Below, piece after piece: positions 51,055-62,039 of a stretch of 64,000 bases of DNA (position 1 is its first letter; every line of letters begins with the position of its first letter). A program made the position numbers and the translations under genes. Origin of the DNA: Acanthosepion lycidas (lineage: Eukaryota > Mollusca > Cephalopoda > Sepiida > Sepiidae); the NCBI GenBank assembly GCA_963932145.1, contig OZ010573.1, positions 26,868,876-26,932,875 of the forward strand, in the 5' to 3' direction. Below the pieces are notes generated by a model. The model saw only the letters and a list, made by a program, of their open reading frames with translations, was not told the DNA's origin and made no database searches.

Positions 51055-51094
51055 TCCCCCTCATTTCTTAAGTTTTTCGTATCATCGCGGTAAA

Positions 51095-51955
51095 ATGGAC
51101 GAATTAAAAAGTGCAATGCTTGAGTTATTAAAACACCAACAGGAACAACAGCTACTGTTGGAACACAAATTTCAAGAAAGACAAGAGAAATTCCAACGAG
51201 AACAAGCAGAATTGCGTTTACAAACTGAACAAGAAAAAAAACTGCACCTAGAAATTCTGGTTAGACAGCAGAAGCTTGAGGAATTGCTCCTTCATACACA
51301 GAATGAGCAAAGGCACTTATCCAACAAAACCCAAAACGCGTTCTCTCCAAATGCTATATGGAGTGCTATTGAAAACTTCACGTACTCACCTGAAAATGAA
51401 ATCACGTTCGCTTCGTACTTTAAACGTTACGACGACTTATACAATACGGATTGTGCAAATTGGGCTGACCATAAAAAGGTTTGTCTACTCGTCAGGAAAT
51501 CAGACACAGCAGAATATACTAAGTTCGTTAACTATATTTTGCCTAAGAAAACCAGCGACTTGAAATTTAAAGAGGCGTTTCAATCATTAACAGAACTCTT
51601 TAGACTAAAAACATCAGTTTCACAAGCGTTGGAAATGCATGAATCTCACCCGCAAAGACGAAGATTATACTACTTTCGTGAGTGTAGTCAATAAACACTG
51701 AGATGATTTCAAATTGGCAGAGTTAAGCGCCAATAATTTTAAATGTCTGATTTTCGTTCAAGGTTCGATCTCAGCGAAAGACGCCGAAATACGTCGTAGG
51801 GTATGAAACAAGCTTGAAAACGAGGCCGACGTTACTTAAATCAAGTTGCCGAAAATTGCCAACGTTTCGTGAGCGTCAAAGAGGATTCGAAAAACATCGA
51901 ACAGTGGCGTGGCTCACATTAAAAAAAATACGCCAAAGAAAAATTAAAAAGGGCC
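51095..51955 (+). pseudogene. gag of a second, plus-strand Mag/K02A2.6-like Gypsy element
   Basis: An ATG at 51,095 opens a 199-codon frame: MDELKSAMLELLKHQQEQQL begins a long Q/E-rich coiled coil (residues 1-80), then IWSAIENFTYSPENEITFAS, YFKRYDDLY, NYILPKKTSDLKFKEAF and LTELFRLKTSV. After a frameshift near 51,655 the text goes on with FVSVVNKH, FKLAELSANNFKCLIFVQG, KDAEIRRRV and NKLENEADVT to about 51,950, where it ends with AAAGGGCCAACC. There is no zinc knuckle or pol downstream. This family is typical of Gypsy Mag elements and differs from the minus-strand gag. Its LTR and leader may be the segment at 46.2-46.74 kb. Confidence 0.82.
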
Positions 51956-52085
51956 AACCAAAAAATAATATACTTGGTTACAACAGTATATAATCTGGGT
52001 ATATCCTAGTAATATCAGATATTAAAACTGATCCACGGAGAGAGCTGAATGTATTTATTATAACAGAGCATATATATTATATAAC
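51956..52085. other. no recognised feature
   Basis: AT-rich junction sequence between the truncated gag and a foldback. Confidence 0.35.
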
Positions 52086-52203
52086 AAAACATCCAAAATT
52101 GCCTCATGTAGATATAGTCTATTTAAAACTTCCTAACCTTATCTGATAACGTAGTGCCGGTTTGAAATAGACTATACCCACATGAGACAATTTTGGATTT
52201 TTT
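52086..52203. mobile_element. short foldback element
   Basis: 52,086-52,130 (AAAACATCCAAAATTGCCTC, ATGTAGATATAGTCTATTT) pairs with 52,159-52,203 over about 45 bp with few mismatches. TA-rich sequence borders both ends. Confidence 0.7.
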
Positions 52204-52354
52204 GCTGTATTATATATATATATACACACTAAGTTCGTTAACTATATGTTTCCCTTCATAATGTTAAATCTCGAACTTTAATTTTGACTTAAGTTCATTG
52301 ACACGGAAGGAGATTGTCTAGAGAGTAGATATTAGCAAATGTATTGTAACTGAC

Positions 52355-52705
52355 ACGGTCGAGTAATGGATATCTATTCGGATTGAGGAATCGAAGAGCA
52401 GAGTTCGAATTCCAGTCGAGTTCATTACATTCACTTATGTGCAAATACTTATGAACCCAGCTAGGGGTAAATAGGACAAACTCAGTCCTATAACCTTGGG
52501 TGGCAAAGAGTTTAAGACAAGGGCAACATTGAATTCCCAGCATGAGAAGGGTCGTTTGGGGAATTAGTGGCATACTATGTGAACTAGTTGTCTGTATTCG
52601 GCTCTTCTAAAAAGTGTGGCTGGGTCTGTACTTTAAACCTTAATCAAATCAGATGTGTCGATGGTACCTGGCTGTTCGATTCTAAGTGAGTTATTGTACT
52701 CATAC
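52355..52705 (+). mobile_element. tRNA-derived SINE, family B, diverged
   Basis: CGAGTAATGGATATCTATTC, GAGTTCGAATTCCAGTCGAG, TTACATTCACTTATGTGCAA, CCCAGCTAGGGGTAAATAG, AACCTTGGGTGGCAAAGAG and TTCTAAAAAGTGTGGCTGG show all the landmarks in order. Confidence 0.82.
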
Positions 52706-52883
52706 GGCGAAAACAACGAAATATTCCAGTTTTTCGCTGTTTTTGTTTTCTTTTTCTTTTATTGTAAATTATTGTATTTTTCCTATCAATTGATGATAAA
52801 TATCCTATTTCCTTTTATACTTGATCAAATCAAACGGAAATCAGAAAGTATATCAGCAGACTGGACTAGATGTTTACAGCCTT
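52706..52883. other. no recognised feature
   Basis: T-rich spacer. Confidence 0.35.
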
Positions 52884-52990
52884 AGATAGATAGATAGAAG
52901 CAGACTAAGATAGATATTAACAGATTCAGATAGATAGGAACAGACTGAGATAGATATTAACAGATTCAGATAGATAGATAGATAAGAATA
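52884..52990 (-). repeat. short array related to the 56-58 kb satellite
   Basis: GATA runs alternate with AACAGACTGAGATAGATA and AACAGATTCAGATAGATA words. The reverse complement, TATCTATCTCAGTCTGTT, is the linker of the large array at 56.3-58.5 kb. Confidence 0.8.
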
Positions 52991-53162
52991 TACTTGTATA
53001 GTTAGCTAGCTATACGATGAATGATGAAAAGTTATCGAACCGACTCACTTCATAAAATTTTATCAAACATCAGCTTTTTATCCTTTCTTGAACTTTTCAA
53101 GACTCGCTCACAAATCTCCCTCCCTCTCTCTGTGTAGAGCGAGAAAGAGAAAAGAAAAGGAC

Positions 53163-53163
<1 letters not shown>
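52991..53163. other. no recognised feature
   Basis: Mixed spacer with a CT-rich word near 53,115. Confidence 0.35.

Positions 53164-53217
<54 letters not shown>
53164..53217. repeat. (TA)n microsatellite
   Basis: TA run, followed by AG-rich sequence to about 53,320. Confidence 0.95.
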
Positions 53218-53219
<2 letters not shown>

Positions 53220-54355
53220 GGACAGAGAGAGGGAGAGAGACTCAAAATCAAATTAGAGAGGAAAAAGACAGATATAAAGATAGATATTCATATAGATATA
53301 AGTAGAACCTGATATAAGCAGACTGGGACAGTGTAAACTCAAAGATGTTGAAAGCAGTCAAGTGTATCTGACCTGAACACTGAGATTCACGTTTTTTTCC
53401 CACCTACCCTCCGCCCAGTTCAATTCTGTTGACGTACATCAGCCTCGGCGAAGCAATAGACGACTTTGTCATTTTTATGCCCGTCAGAGACAGGTAAATT
53501 CCTTTCTGGAATCTCTCTAATGTCTTACATTACGTTATTTGAAATGCAAGGAAACTTTAGCTGGGTTCCTCACAGGCCATATGTTTCTGCCTTGATATAT
53601 AACGTGTGTACCTTCGAATATATATATTTGGATTTTTTATTGTCTATACTTCTTTCGCTTTCTACTGAACCTAGAAAAATCTTTATTAAAAAGGATGAGA
53701 AAATATATGTTACTCCCAAACAAGAAATATGGCCGCTGTATAACGGGAGCAACCCATTCACGAATCTCGTATATAGCATACAACTCAGTTGCATTTTATG
53801 GTCATCCACGAGGGTGTCCAGGGATCCACTCGGTAATATGTTTAGACATTTGGTCAAAATTTAGGAAATACATTGTCTCAAGAACTTTTCCTTACTCCCT
53901 ACGGATATTAGTGCAAGTCGCTGATATTACTACTGTTTCTTTAAAGAAAAAGTGTTCTCTGGGTTGGAGAATTAATTTTTGGAATTAGATCACAGAAGAT
54001 CGGGTAGTGAAGGATGCGAAACCAAATGGAAAAGTACCAAAGATTTTATAAGTGCATTTTATTTTATTTCTTCGTTTAATGAATATCGATTCAACGCTTA
54101 AATGGCGAGCATTAATCCTCCAGTGAAGAATTATCACTTGATGATTTAAACTCCATTGAAGATTACTACTTATTATTTATGGTTTTTTTGTGATGTTAAC
54201 GAACACTCGGTTGACACTTTTGTAATGTCTTTGTCACTTTTGTAATGCTCGTTGTAGTAGAGACTTTGTAATCATCGATACTATAGTAATGCCGTTGAAC
54301 AATACTGGTGTCAGACGCCTTCGAATAACACCCGCACTTGATCGACAAGTAACCC
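53218..54355. other. no recognised gene
   Basis: Contains overlapping frames of 132 (plus, 53,466), 95 (minus) and 97 codons (plus). They overlap one another, share no motif with known families and lack splice-site context that I could support. A GATATAAGCAGACTGGGACA word at 53,313 may be another decayed satellite unit. Confidence 0.35.
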
Positions 54356-54356
54356 G

Positions 54357-54515
54357 TATAGTGATCTGAATAGAGAAACAATATAGTGAATATAGTATAG
54401 AATAGCGCTTCGTATAGTAATAGAAAATAAAATAGAAATGGCGATCCGAATAGTAATAGAGGATAAACTAGAAATAATCTGTATAGTAATAGAGGATAGA
54501 ATAGAAATAACGATC
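54357..54515. repeat. degenerate tandem repeat, about 40-bp unit, 3-4 units
   Basis: Units share GTATAGTAATAGARRATARA and CTAGAAATAAYGATC-like ends; the last two are the most alike. Confidence 0.75.
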
Positions 54516-55357
54516 AATTAGACGTCACACTACCTTCCATATATGCGTTTCCTCTATGGTCACGTGATTCCACTTAATTCAATAATGGCGATCTATGTTC
54601 AAACTAAAGTGTCAGCAGCGACACTTTATTCCTATATAACAGATTTAAACTCCATTGAAGATTATTACTTGATGATTTAAACTTTTTTTTTTCCAGCGAT
54701 ACAGGTATATGTTCCAAAATGCGAAGGCCAGCGCCAGAATGGCTAGTGACTGGCTGGACTAACCCGTAGGCGGGTATTCTGTGATGGATTACCTTTGTCT
54801 GGGTTCTGGATAGAAGTCCAAAACGGAGTGAATTCGACAGATGGACGCAAGAACCTTGAAGCGTGATAAGTTTCCACATCCAGGTTGAAGAAAGAGGCTA
54901 AGACGACACGCGGAGGGACGTTAAGCCAACGAGTGACATACGTTCCCGTGACGTGATTCGTCCCGTTGCCTCTTAGAATTCAAGCTGCCACGTCTGACCC
55001 TCTTTTCTAATAAAAACGAATAAGAAAAAGAAATAGTCCCTTTCGTTGATACCATTTTATATAATAGCATGGGGACCCAGAGATGACACACAACACATCT
55101 CTCGTTCATGATTCGAGTCAAAATAGCCCACTCGTGAGATTATTATTTACTAACATTCGTGAGGTAACGTCATTTCCAAAAGTATTTTTTCTTAAACCGT
55201 AACCCATTATGGTCGTAGCGACACCATGTACGGCAGCTGTTGTAGCGGCATTGTTTCGTGATATCCTGGCGAAGCGCAACCCTCTTCAGGATGATTTTTA
55301 TTTCAATTTTCTTTCCAACTGGTTACCCACACAACGCAACTTTTCAGAACATTATGG
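54516..55357. other. no recognised gene
   Basis: A small direct repeat (GATTTAAACTCCATTGAAGA) occurs at 54,143 and 54,643. The remainder is unassigned. Confidence 0.4.
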
Positions 55358-55490
55358 GCGAGAAGAGATAGATTCATGCCTTTCCCAAGGGTATTAGCAC
55401 ATAAGTGAACGTAACAAACTCAACTGGAATTCGAACTCGGCTCTCCGATTCCTTAATCTGAGTTACTATCTATTACTCCATCTAACTTTT
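55358..55490 (-). mobile_element. tRNA-derived SINE, family B, 5' end only
   Basis: Reverse complement gives AGTAATAGATAGTAACTCAG, GAGTTCGAATTCCAGTTGAG, TTCACTTATGTGCTAATACC and CTTGGGAAAGGCATGAATC; ends abruptly. Confidence 0.78.
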
Positions 55491-56335
55491 GTTTTGTCCC
55501 CCCTTTTCCGTTACTTTTATAATCTAACAGATTTAGAATACTATTTTTATAGTTTTCGCATATAAATAAAATAAAAAATAAACCTAAAACTACTTTTTAA
55601 AAATTAATTTTCTCGTTTCTTTACCGGTCCGGCGCTTACATTCGTGCAGCATTTTCTCGTTGTTTAAGGGATAAGAAAGATACGCCCAGACGAGACAGGT
55701 AAGTAATTAGTAACTTGGTAACTAAAGAGTGACTTTTACAGGCGAAGATATGGCGAGAAAAGAGAACGATGGATTTCAAATTATGAAGCTGAGCAGACGA
55801 CACACGAAAGACGAAATTATATTCTATTACGAGTGCATATAACCTTGTTATTTATCTGCATTCTTTTCGCTTGATAGCAAAAGAGGGCATCTTTTATGGG
55901 AGTGGGATTTAAAGAGGAAGAGCGATGTTCGTTACTTTATGACTACTGGTATGGGTACAAGATAAGAGAGAAAACAATAATGAGTCCTGATTATATAAAA
56001 TATTTAGATTTAACCCGTCTGGAAAAACGTTATAATTTAGGATATTTGGAAGATTCAAAGAATACGATTCTTAAAAAGACAAATCCAAGACAACTATTTC
56101 GCTGACTAAAATATTGAAATCCTATTTTTAAGAATTAAAAATTAAGCCTGCATTTGAGCGATAAGGAACAAACTAGTCTCACTGATGATTCCTTGTCTAC
56201 GAAATACGATCTTCATTGATTGCACTTTGGAAAGGGATCTCTTCCTTTTCTTGGAGTCAATTAAATATCCTATCGTAAATTGGTGACTAGCGTAGTAGTT
56301 GCATAAGCCAGGAGAAATTGCTATCTGAATCTTTT
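55491..56335. other. no recognised gene
   Basis: A 69-codon plus frame at 55,896 (rich in Tyr, Lys, Arg) has no recognised family. Otherwise AT-rich sequence. Confidence 0.35.
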
Positions 56336-56479
56336 CCTATCTATCAATATATCTTTGCTCATATCGATCTATATCTATCTATCTCAGTCTGTTCATATCT
56401 ATCTATCTATCTATATATCTATCTATCTATCTCAGTCTGTTCATATCTATCTATCTATCTATCTATCTCAGTCTGTTCA

Positions 56480-56512
<33 letters not shown>

Positions 56513-56567
56513 CAGTCTGTTCATATCTATCTATCTATCTATCAATCTATCTATCTCAGTCTGTTCA

Positions 56568-56604
<37 letters not shown>

Positions 56605-56615
56605 CAGTCTGTTCA

Positions 56616-56648
<33 letters not shown>

Positions 56649-56659
56649 CAGTCTGTTCA

Positions 56660-56692
<33 letters not shown>

Positions 56693-56703
56693 CAGTCTGT
56701 TCA

Positions 56704-56736
<33 letters not shown>

Positions 56737-57543
56737 CAGTCTGTTCATATCTATCTATCTATCTCAGTCTGTTCATATCTATCTATCTATCTCAGTCTGT
56801 TCATATCTATCTATCTATCTCAGTCTGTTCATATCTATCTGTCTATCTATCTATCTCAGTCTGTTCATATCTATCTATCTATCTATCTATCTCAGTCTGT
56901 TCATATCTATCTATCTATCTATCTATCTATCTCAGTCTGTTCATATCTATCTATCTATCTATCTCAGTCTGTTCATATCTATCTATCTATCTATCTCAGT
57001 CTGTTCATATCTATCTATCTATCTATCTCAGTCTGTTCATATCTATCTATCTATCTATCCATCTATCTCAGTCTGTTCATATCTATCTATCTATCTATCT
57101 ATCTATCCATCTATCTCAGTCTGTTCATATCTATCTATCTATCTATCTATCTATCTCAGTCTGTTCATATCTATCTATCTATCTCCGTCTGTTGATATCT
57201 ATCTATCTATCTCCGTCTGTTGATATCTATCTATCTCAGTCTGTTCATATCTATCTATCTATCTCAGTCTGTTCATATCTATCTATCTATCTCAGTCTGT
57301 TCATATCTATCTATCTATCTCCGTCTGTTCATATCTATCTATCTATCTATCTCAGTCTGTTCATATCTATCTATCTATCCCCGTCTGTTCATATCTATCT
57401 ATCTCCGTCTGTTCATATCTATCTATCTCCGTCTGTTCATATCTATCTATCTATCTCCGTCTGTTCATATCTATCTATCTATCTCCGTCTGTTCATATCT
57501 ATCTATCTCAGTCTGTTCATATCTATCTATCTCAGTCTGTTCA

Positions 57544-57584
<41 letters not shown>

Positions 57585-58123
57585 CAGTCTGTTCATATCT
57601 ATCTATCTATCTATCTATCTATCTCAGTCTGTTCATATCTATCTATCTATCTATCTATCTATCTCAGTCTGTTCATATCTATCTATCTATCTATCTCAGT
57701 CTGTTCATATCTATCTATCTATCTATCTATCTCCGTCTGTTCATATCTATCTATCTATCTATCTATCTCAGTCTGTTCATATCTATCTATCTATCTATCT
57801 ATCTCAGTCTGTTCATATCTATCTATCTATCTATCTATCTCAGTCTGTTCATATCTATCTATCTATCTATCTATCTCAGTCTGTTCATATCTATCTATCT
57901 ATCTATCTATCTCAGTCTGTTCATATCTATCTATCTATCTATCTATCTCAGTCTGTTCATATCTATCTATCTATCTCAGTCTGTTCATATCTATCTATCT
58001 ATCTCAGTCTGTTCATATCTATCTATCTATCTCAGTCTGTTCATATCTATCTATCTATCTATCTATCTATCTCAGTCTGTTCATATCTATCTATCTATCT
58101 ATCTATCTATCTCAGTCTGTTCA

Positions 58124-58156
<33 letters not shown>

Positions 58157-58319
58157 CAGTCTGTTCATATCTATCTATCTATCTATCTATCTCAGTCTGT
58201 TCATATCTATCTATCTATCTATCTATCTCAGTCTGTTCATATCTATCTATCTATCTATCTATCTATCTCAGTCTGTTCATATCTATCTATCTATCTATCT
58301 ATCTATCTCAGTCTGTTCA

Positions 58320-58360
<41 letters not shown>

Positions 58361-58500
58361 CAGTCTGTTCATATCTATCTATCTATCTATCTATCTCAGT
58401 CTGTTCATATCTATCTATCTATCCGTTCAGTTATTTATTTCAATCTGTTCATATCTTTTTTTACTTTTTTTCTACCAGTTTCGGTTCATATCTATCTATC
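56336..58500. repeat. composite (TATC)n satellite with TCAGTCTGTTCA linker, about 58 linkers
   Basis: Blocks of 2-9 TATC units alternate with a 12-bp linker TCAGTCTGTTCA. By eye there are about 58 linkers in 2.1 kb. Nine linkers have CCGTCTG instead of CAGTCTG, eight of them between 57,180 and 57,490; two have GTTGA. The array has no stop in any forward frame, which generates open frames of 301, 436 and 719 codons with no biological support. It ends in diverged text at 58,420-58,490. Confidence 0.95.
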
Positions 58501-58510
58501 TATCTATCTA

Positions 58511-58610
58511 TTAGGTTGGTGCAAAAATAATGACGTAATAATGTCGTTTTTTGACGTTAAAATACGTCAAAAAACGACATTATTACGTCATTATTTTTGC
58601 ACCAACCTAA
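58511..58610. mobile_element. mariner-type MITE, nearly perfect palindrome, 100 bp
   Basis: The first 46 bp (TTAGGTTGGTGCAAAAATAA, TGACGTAATAATGTCG, TTTTTTGACGT) are exactly inverted in the second half. TA is duplicated on both sides. It is inserted in TATC-type sequence at the right edge of the satellite. Termini resemble Hsmar1/MADE1. Confidence 0.92.
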
Positions 58611-58740
58611 TATCTATCTAATTAGGTTCATATCTATCTAGATTCATTTCTATCTTTCTAATTAGGTTCAGAAGTAGCTAACTAGGTTCATATCTATCTC
58701 TCTATCTGTCTATATTCATATCTAACTAGGTTCATATCGG
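58611..58740. repeat. diverged satellite flank
   Basis: Degenerate AACTAGGTTCATATCTATCT-like units, five or so, continue the array after the MITE. Confidence 0.7.
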
Positions 58741-58904
58741 CTGATCACATATGGAGAGAAAAGGGAGATCGCCACCCTCTGTGGGATCAGGTTGCGATCA
58801 AAGATAAAGAACACCATTGAAAAATTCGTAAACTTAAGGAATCAGCACATATGCTAGGGCACAAAAATCTCCTGACCTACCAAGCCTAGAAATGAATACA
58901 ATAT
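58741..58904. other. no recognised feature
   Basis: Short unique-looking spacer. Confidence 0.3.
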
Positions 58905-59410
58905 GGGAACCAGTAATAAGGAGTAACAAGAAAAGCAATAATAACAACAAAAACTGTAATATGAGCTCTGGGAAAAACATGGAATGATAACAGCAAAAAT
59001 AGCAATATGAGCACTGGTAAAAAAAAGGGTTGCTGAAACATTAGTTTTATAATATCCAGAAATTCATACACAGATGTCCTCAAGGACACATGGTGGATAA
59101 ACGTATTGGTTAGATCCAGTGACAGGACCCAAAGAGTGTGAGTTCAATACCCGGTTAAGGCAGTGGAGAACTTTCAGAGGGAAATTAACAGGAGATAAAT
59201 GATAATTGACATCCATTAAACATGGCACGTGGAACTAGAACAGTCTACCCCAGTGAGCAAAATAAAGGGTTCAGTTTGACATTCCAACCACCTGAAGAAG
59301 GCTGGAGCGTACAACGACCGAAAGGTTGTAATAAATATGGCGACAAAAATGAGAACAATAGTCCGAATAATGTAAATAGTGTACATAATACCTCATCTCA
59401 GATACTTCAC
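58905..59410 (+). mobile_element. family-D SINE with upstream flank, near complete
   Basis: GCAATATGAGCACTGGTAAA and AAATTCATACACAGATG precede CACATGGTGGATAAACG (A-box region) and GTGAGTTCAATACCCGG (B box). The body has GGCACGTGGAACTAGAACAG. The hammerhead-like core is CTGAAGA, GGCTGGAGC..., GACCGAAAGG, so stem II is weakened. The tail is GAACAATAGTCCGAATAATG and ACATAATACCTCATCTCAG. Confidence 0.82.
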
Positions 59411-59580
59411 ACATCTTTTGTTTTCTATCTGCTTCTGTGATTATCTAATTATATAGGAGGTGCAACCCACAATTGTGTGAAATTCAAGGATTTCTATGAA
59501 CTTTTCACTTAAATAGTGTATTGCCATTACGACGTGGCTTAGACTATGTTGACTATATCCTCTGCAGACGGGTAAGCCCT

Positions 59581-59584
<4 letters not shown>

Positions 59585-59637
<53 letters not shown>
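59585..59637. repeat. (TA)n microsatellite
   Basis: TA run adjoining the left outer arm. Confidence 0.95.
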
Positions 59638-59651
<14 letters not shown>

Positions 59652-60044
59652 TTCTCTCTCTTTCTCTCTTCTTCTCATCTCCTTAAATTGAAGTACCCCC
59701 AAACTAGAAGCAGCTATCTAATTACATTTAATTTCTCGCTTCACTTGAATAACGGTAGTTACGTGACGTGGCATCACCTTTTTTCGCGTGCTTGAATTGT
59801 TTCGTGGGTATAATTCTCAAGATTGCTCCCAAGGATGTCCATAACTGAATCAGTTGTTAAAGAGATCCTTCCTTCCAATTACTGAAACCTCGTACCAGAC
59901 CAATGTAAAACTGCAGGAGGATATGGATCCAAATTGTCAGCAATGAAAGTCATTCATCAGTGTGGAAATAAAATAGAACAGAAGTTTGGAACTCGGCTGG
60001 TCTGTTCTAACAATTTTTTGGTTCGCCACTGCTGTGCTCTGGTA

Positions 60045-60118
60045 TTGAACTCACAACTCTTTGGGTCTAGTCACTGGATCTAACCAACGTCTTTATCCAC
60101 TGGGTCATGTGTCCTCGT
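60045..60118 (-). mobile_element. family-D SINE head
   Basis: Minus strand: GAGGACACATGACCCAGTGG, ATAAAGACGTTGGTTAGATC and AAAGAGTTGTGAGTTCAATA. Confidence 0.75.
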
Positions 60119-60203
60119 GAACCAAAAACTTGGACTTAGGTCATGTGAAAATGGTGGGTCGAGTAGAACAGACCAGCAGAGTTCCAAACTTTTGTTCTGT
60201 TTT

Positions 60204-60696
60204 GTTCTTGCTGCATTCGGATTACGTTGCCATGGAGGATAACAAGACGTTTTTTAGTGGCGAGAGGAGGGTCCCTTTTGACCAATCTTTTATGGACACG
60301 TTGCAGCTGCTGAACGTATAAATGTGCATTTAGTGTTTCATCGCGTTTTAAAAACTCTAAATGAATAATTCGCGAACGATCCCTCTGCACGCACATTACC
60401 TTTAATCTGAGCAGCACAGCTTTTGTTGTTAGTTGTAGAGATTTATCCTTGTCAATACACTGCTTCTGCGTTAAACATTGTCGTATGATGTATTTAAGGA
60501 AGGGTTAGTTACGATGATATATTTGACATGACAGTCGACTCTTCAAAACGGAAAGAATGAATGAAAGAAAGAAACAAAAAAGAAAGTAATTTTGCAATGA
60601 ATTTGAGGATAACAATCCGAATAATGTAAATAATGTAAGTAACGAATTAATACGTCTGGTTTACACCTGAGTCTGCAAGTTGGCTCCCCTTTTGAA
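60204..60696. other. no recognised gene; SINE-tail-like word near 60,605
   Basis: AACAATCCGAATAATGTAAA at about 60,608 is a family-D tail remnant. Otherwise nothing recognised. Confidence 0.4.
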
Positions 60697-60800
60697 AGTA
60701 GGGCTTACCACTCTGCAGAGGATATAGTCAACATAGTCTAAGCCACGTCGTAATGCCAATACACTATTTAAGTGAAAAGTCCATAGAAATCCTTGAAAAT

Positions 60801-61514
60801 GCGTCGATGAAGAAATAATGAGATTCTTATTCTGTATAAATTAAAGTTTTTTCAAAAAAGATTTTGTCTTCAAACTTTGGAAATATTCGCATTTATCTAA
60901 CATTATAATATTTCACATCTGGCGAAAATGCCACCAATCCCCAAATTCTGTGGCAAACGTTCAAACATACTTCCTTGGGTGTGACTTATCACACACAGCA
61001 AAAGGCAGATATCACTAATACATTCTACAAGCTTCGGATAAACAGTTGGTGGTAAATGCAGGCAATATTTAGGGTACTGAGCTGAAGTGGGCGGCACCGA
61101 AATAAGGCGAAATAAACCACGGTGGGTGGGTAGAAATTGAGCGGAGATGTTCACTTCCGTTTGGACAATCGGCGTCTTTCAGAGGACTAAGTTCTAGCAA
61201 GGGACTAATTCCGTAGGAGGCAGATTTGGCGAGAGTTTTTTTCTTTCTCACTCTTCCATTTAAGAGTGAAACTTCATCTAACGTCTACTAGGTGGCGCTG
61301 TACAAAGCATTATAAAAGATAAAGGCACAAACCCTTTCTCTCAAATCGTTCAGTCTTCAATCACAGGATGATATGTAGACAAGATGTGTCTTTTTTCCCC
61401 TCCGGAGATTTCTAAATTCGAAACACAGTGCTATTACTACACTATCTCCTGTTCGAAAAACTCATGCGATTGATATCATAACTCCGCTACAGCCTGTCAT
61501 GCACATACACATAC

Positions 61515-61517
<3 letters not shown>
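60801..61517. other. no recognised gene; TATAAAAG and CTCF-like words
   Basis: CTACTAGGTGGCGCTG (61,285-61,300) differs by one base from a strong CTCF-type core, and TATAAAAG (61,311-61,318) follows it. No downstream coding sequence supports a promoter. Confidence 0.3.

Positions 61518-61554
<37 letters not shown>
61518..61554. repeat. (TA)n microsatellite
   Basis: TA run adjoining the SINE pair. Confidence 0.95.
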
Positions 61555-61555
<1 letters not shown>

Positions 61556-61556
<1 letters not shown>

Positions 61557-61692
61557 GTTTACTGACCGTAACTTAGATGTGGCACAAGGCCAAAATTATG
61601 GAGTTCCTAGTGGGAATCGAAATCACTACTCAATCGTAATTGATTTAGCAAAACACGATTGCTAACCATTACGCAACGTCGAGATGCCCTAA
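61556..61692 (-). mobile_element. tRNA-derived SINE, family A, unit 1 of a tandem pair
   Basis: Minus strand: GCGTAATGGTTAGCAATCGT and GTGATTTCGATTCCC, then the family tail. Confidence 0.8.
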
Positions 61693-61693
61693 A

Positions 61694-61830
61694 ATGATTT
61701 TCTAAACGTAGCTTAGATGCGGCACAAGGCCGAAAATGCTGAGCGCTCAGTGAGGATCAAACTCACTGCTCAGTCGTAATTGATCTAGCCAAACAAGCTT
61801 GCTCGCCATTACACTGCGTCGAAGTACCCA
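61694..61830 (-). mobile_element. tRNA-derived SINE, family A, unit 2 of a tandem pair
   Basis: Minus strand: GTGTAATGGCGAGCAAGCTT and GTGAGTTTGATCC, tail GCATCTAAGCTACGTTTAGA. B boxes of the pair are about 140 bp apart. Confidence 0.8.
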
Positions 61831-61912
61831 ACAGACACACACACATATGTATATATCCAATACAAGAATATATACCTTTTCAAGAAAACAACAATCCCGT
61901 TACAGTGATATA

Positions 61913-61914
<2 letters not shown>

Positions 61915-61965
<51 letters not shown>
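61915..61965. repeat. (TA)n microsatellite
   Basis: TA run. Confidence 0.95.
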
Positions 61966-61968
<3 letters not shown>

Positions 61969-62039
61969 ATTGATTTTAGCATGTTTCTCCACTTATTTTT
62001 GCTCTTCATTTTCGTTGTTGTTCTTTTCGTTTAATTTAT

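Larger units (their letters stand above)
59480..60800. repeat. nested inverted repeats
   Basis: Outer arms 59,480-59,584 and 60,697-60,800 are about 104 bp and roughly 95% alike by eye (GTGTATTGCCATTACGACGT, CTTAGACTATGTTGACTATA). Inner arms 59,971-60,025 and 60,119-60,203 (AACAGAAGTTTGGAACTCGG) are a second inverted pair. A family-D SINE head lies between the inner arms. The 63- and 93-codon frames at 60,130-60,417 cross the inner arm and have no recognised family. Confidence 0.75.

Noticed and set aside
53466..53988. Overlapping 132-, 95- and 97-codon frames as a candidate gene
   Set aside because: They overlap on both strands, share no recognisable domain, and have no supporting splice or regulatory context.
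56336..58500. CRISPR-like regular repeat and spacer arrangement
   Set aside because: The variable parts are only different numbers of TATC, not unique spacers, and the genomic context is animal.
56318..58530. Open frames of 301, 436 and 719 codons rich in Tyr-Leu-Ser-Ile
   Set aside because: They are translations of the TATC satellite, which happens to lack stops in all forward frames; no promoter, splice signals or sequence complexity support a protein.
61311..61355. TATA box with an initiator-like TTCAGTC downstream
   Set aside because: The spacing (about 41 bp) is longer than usual and no transcript or coding sequence follows; kept only as a remark.
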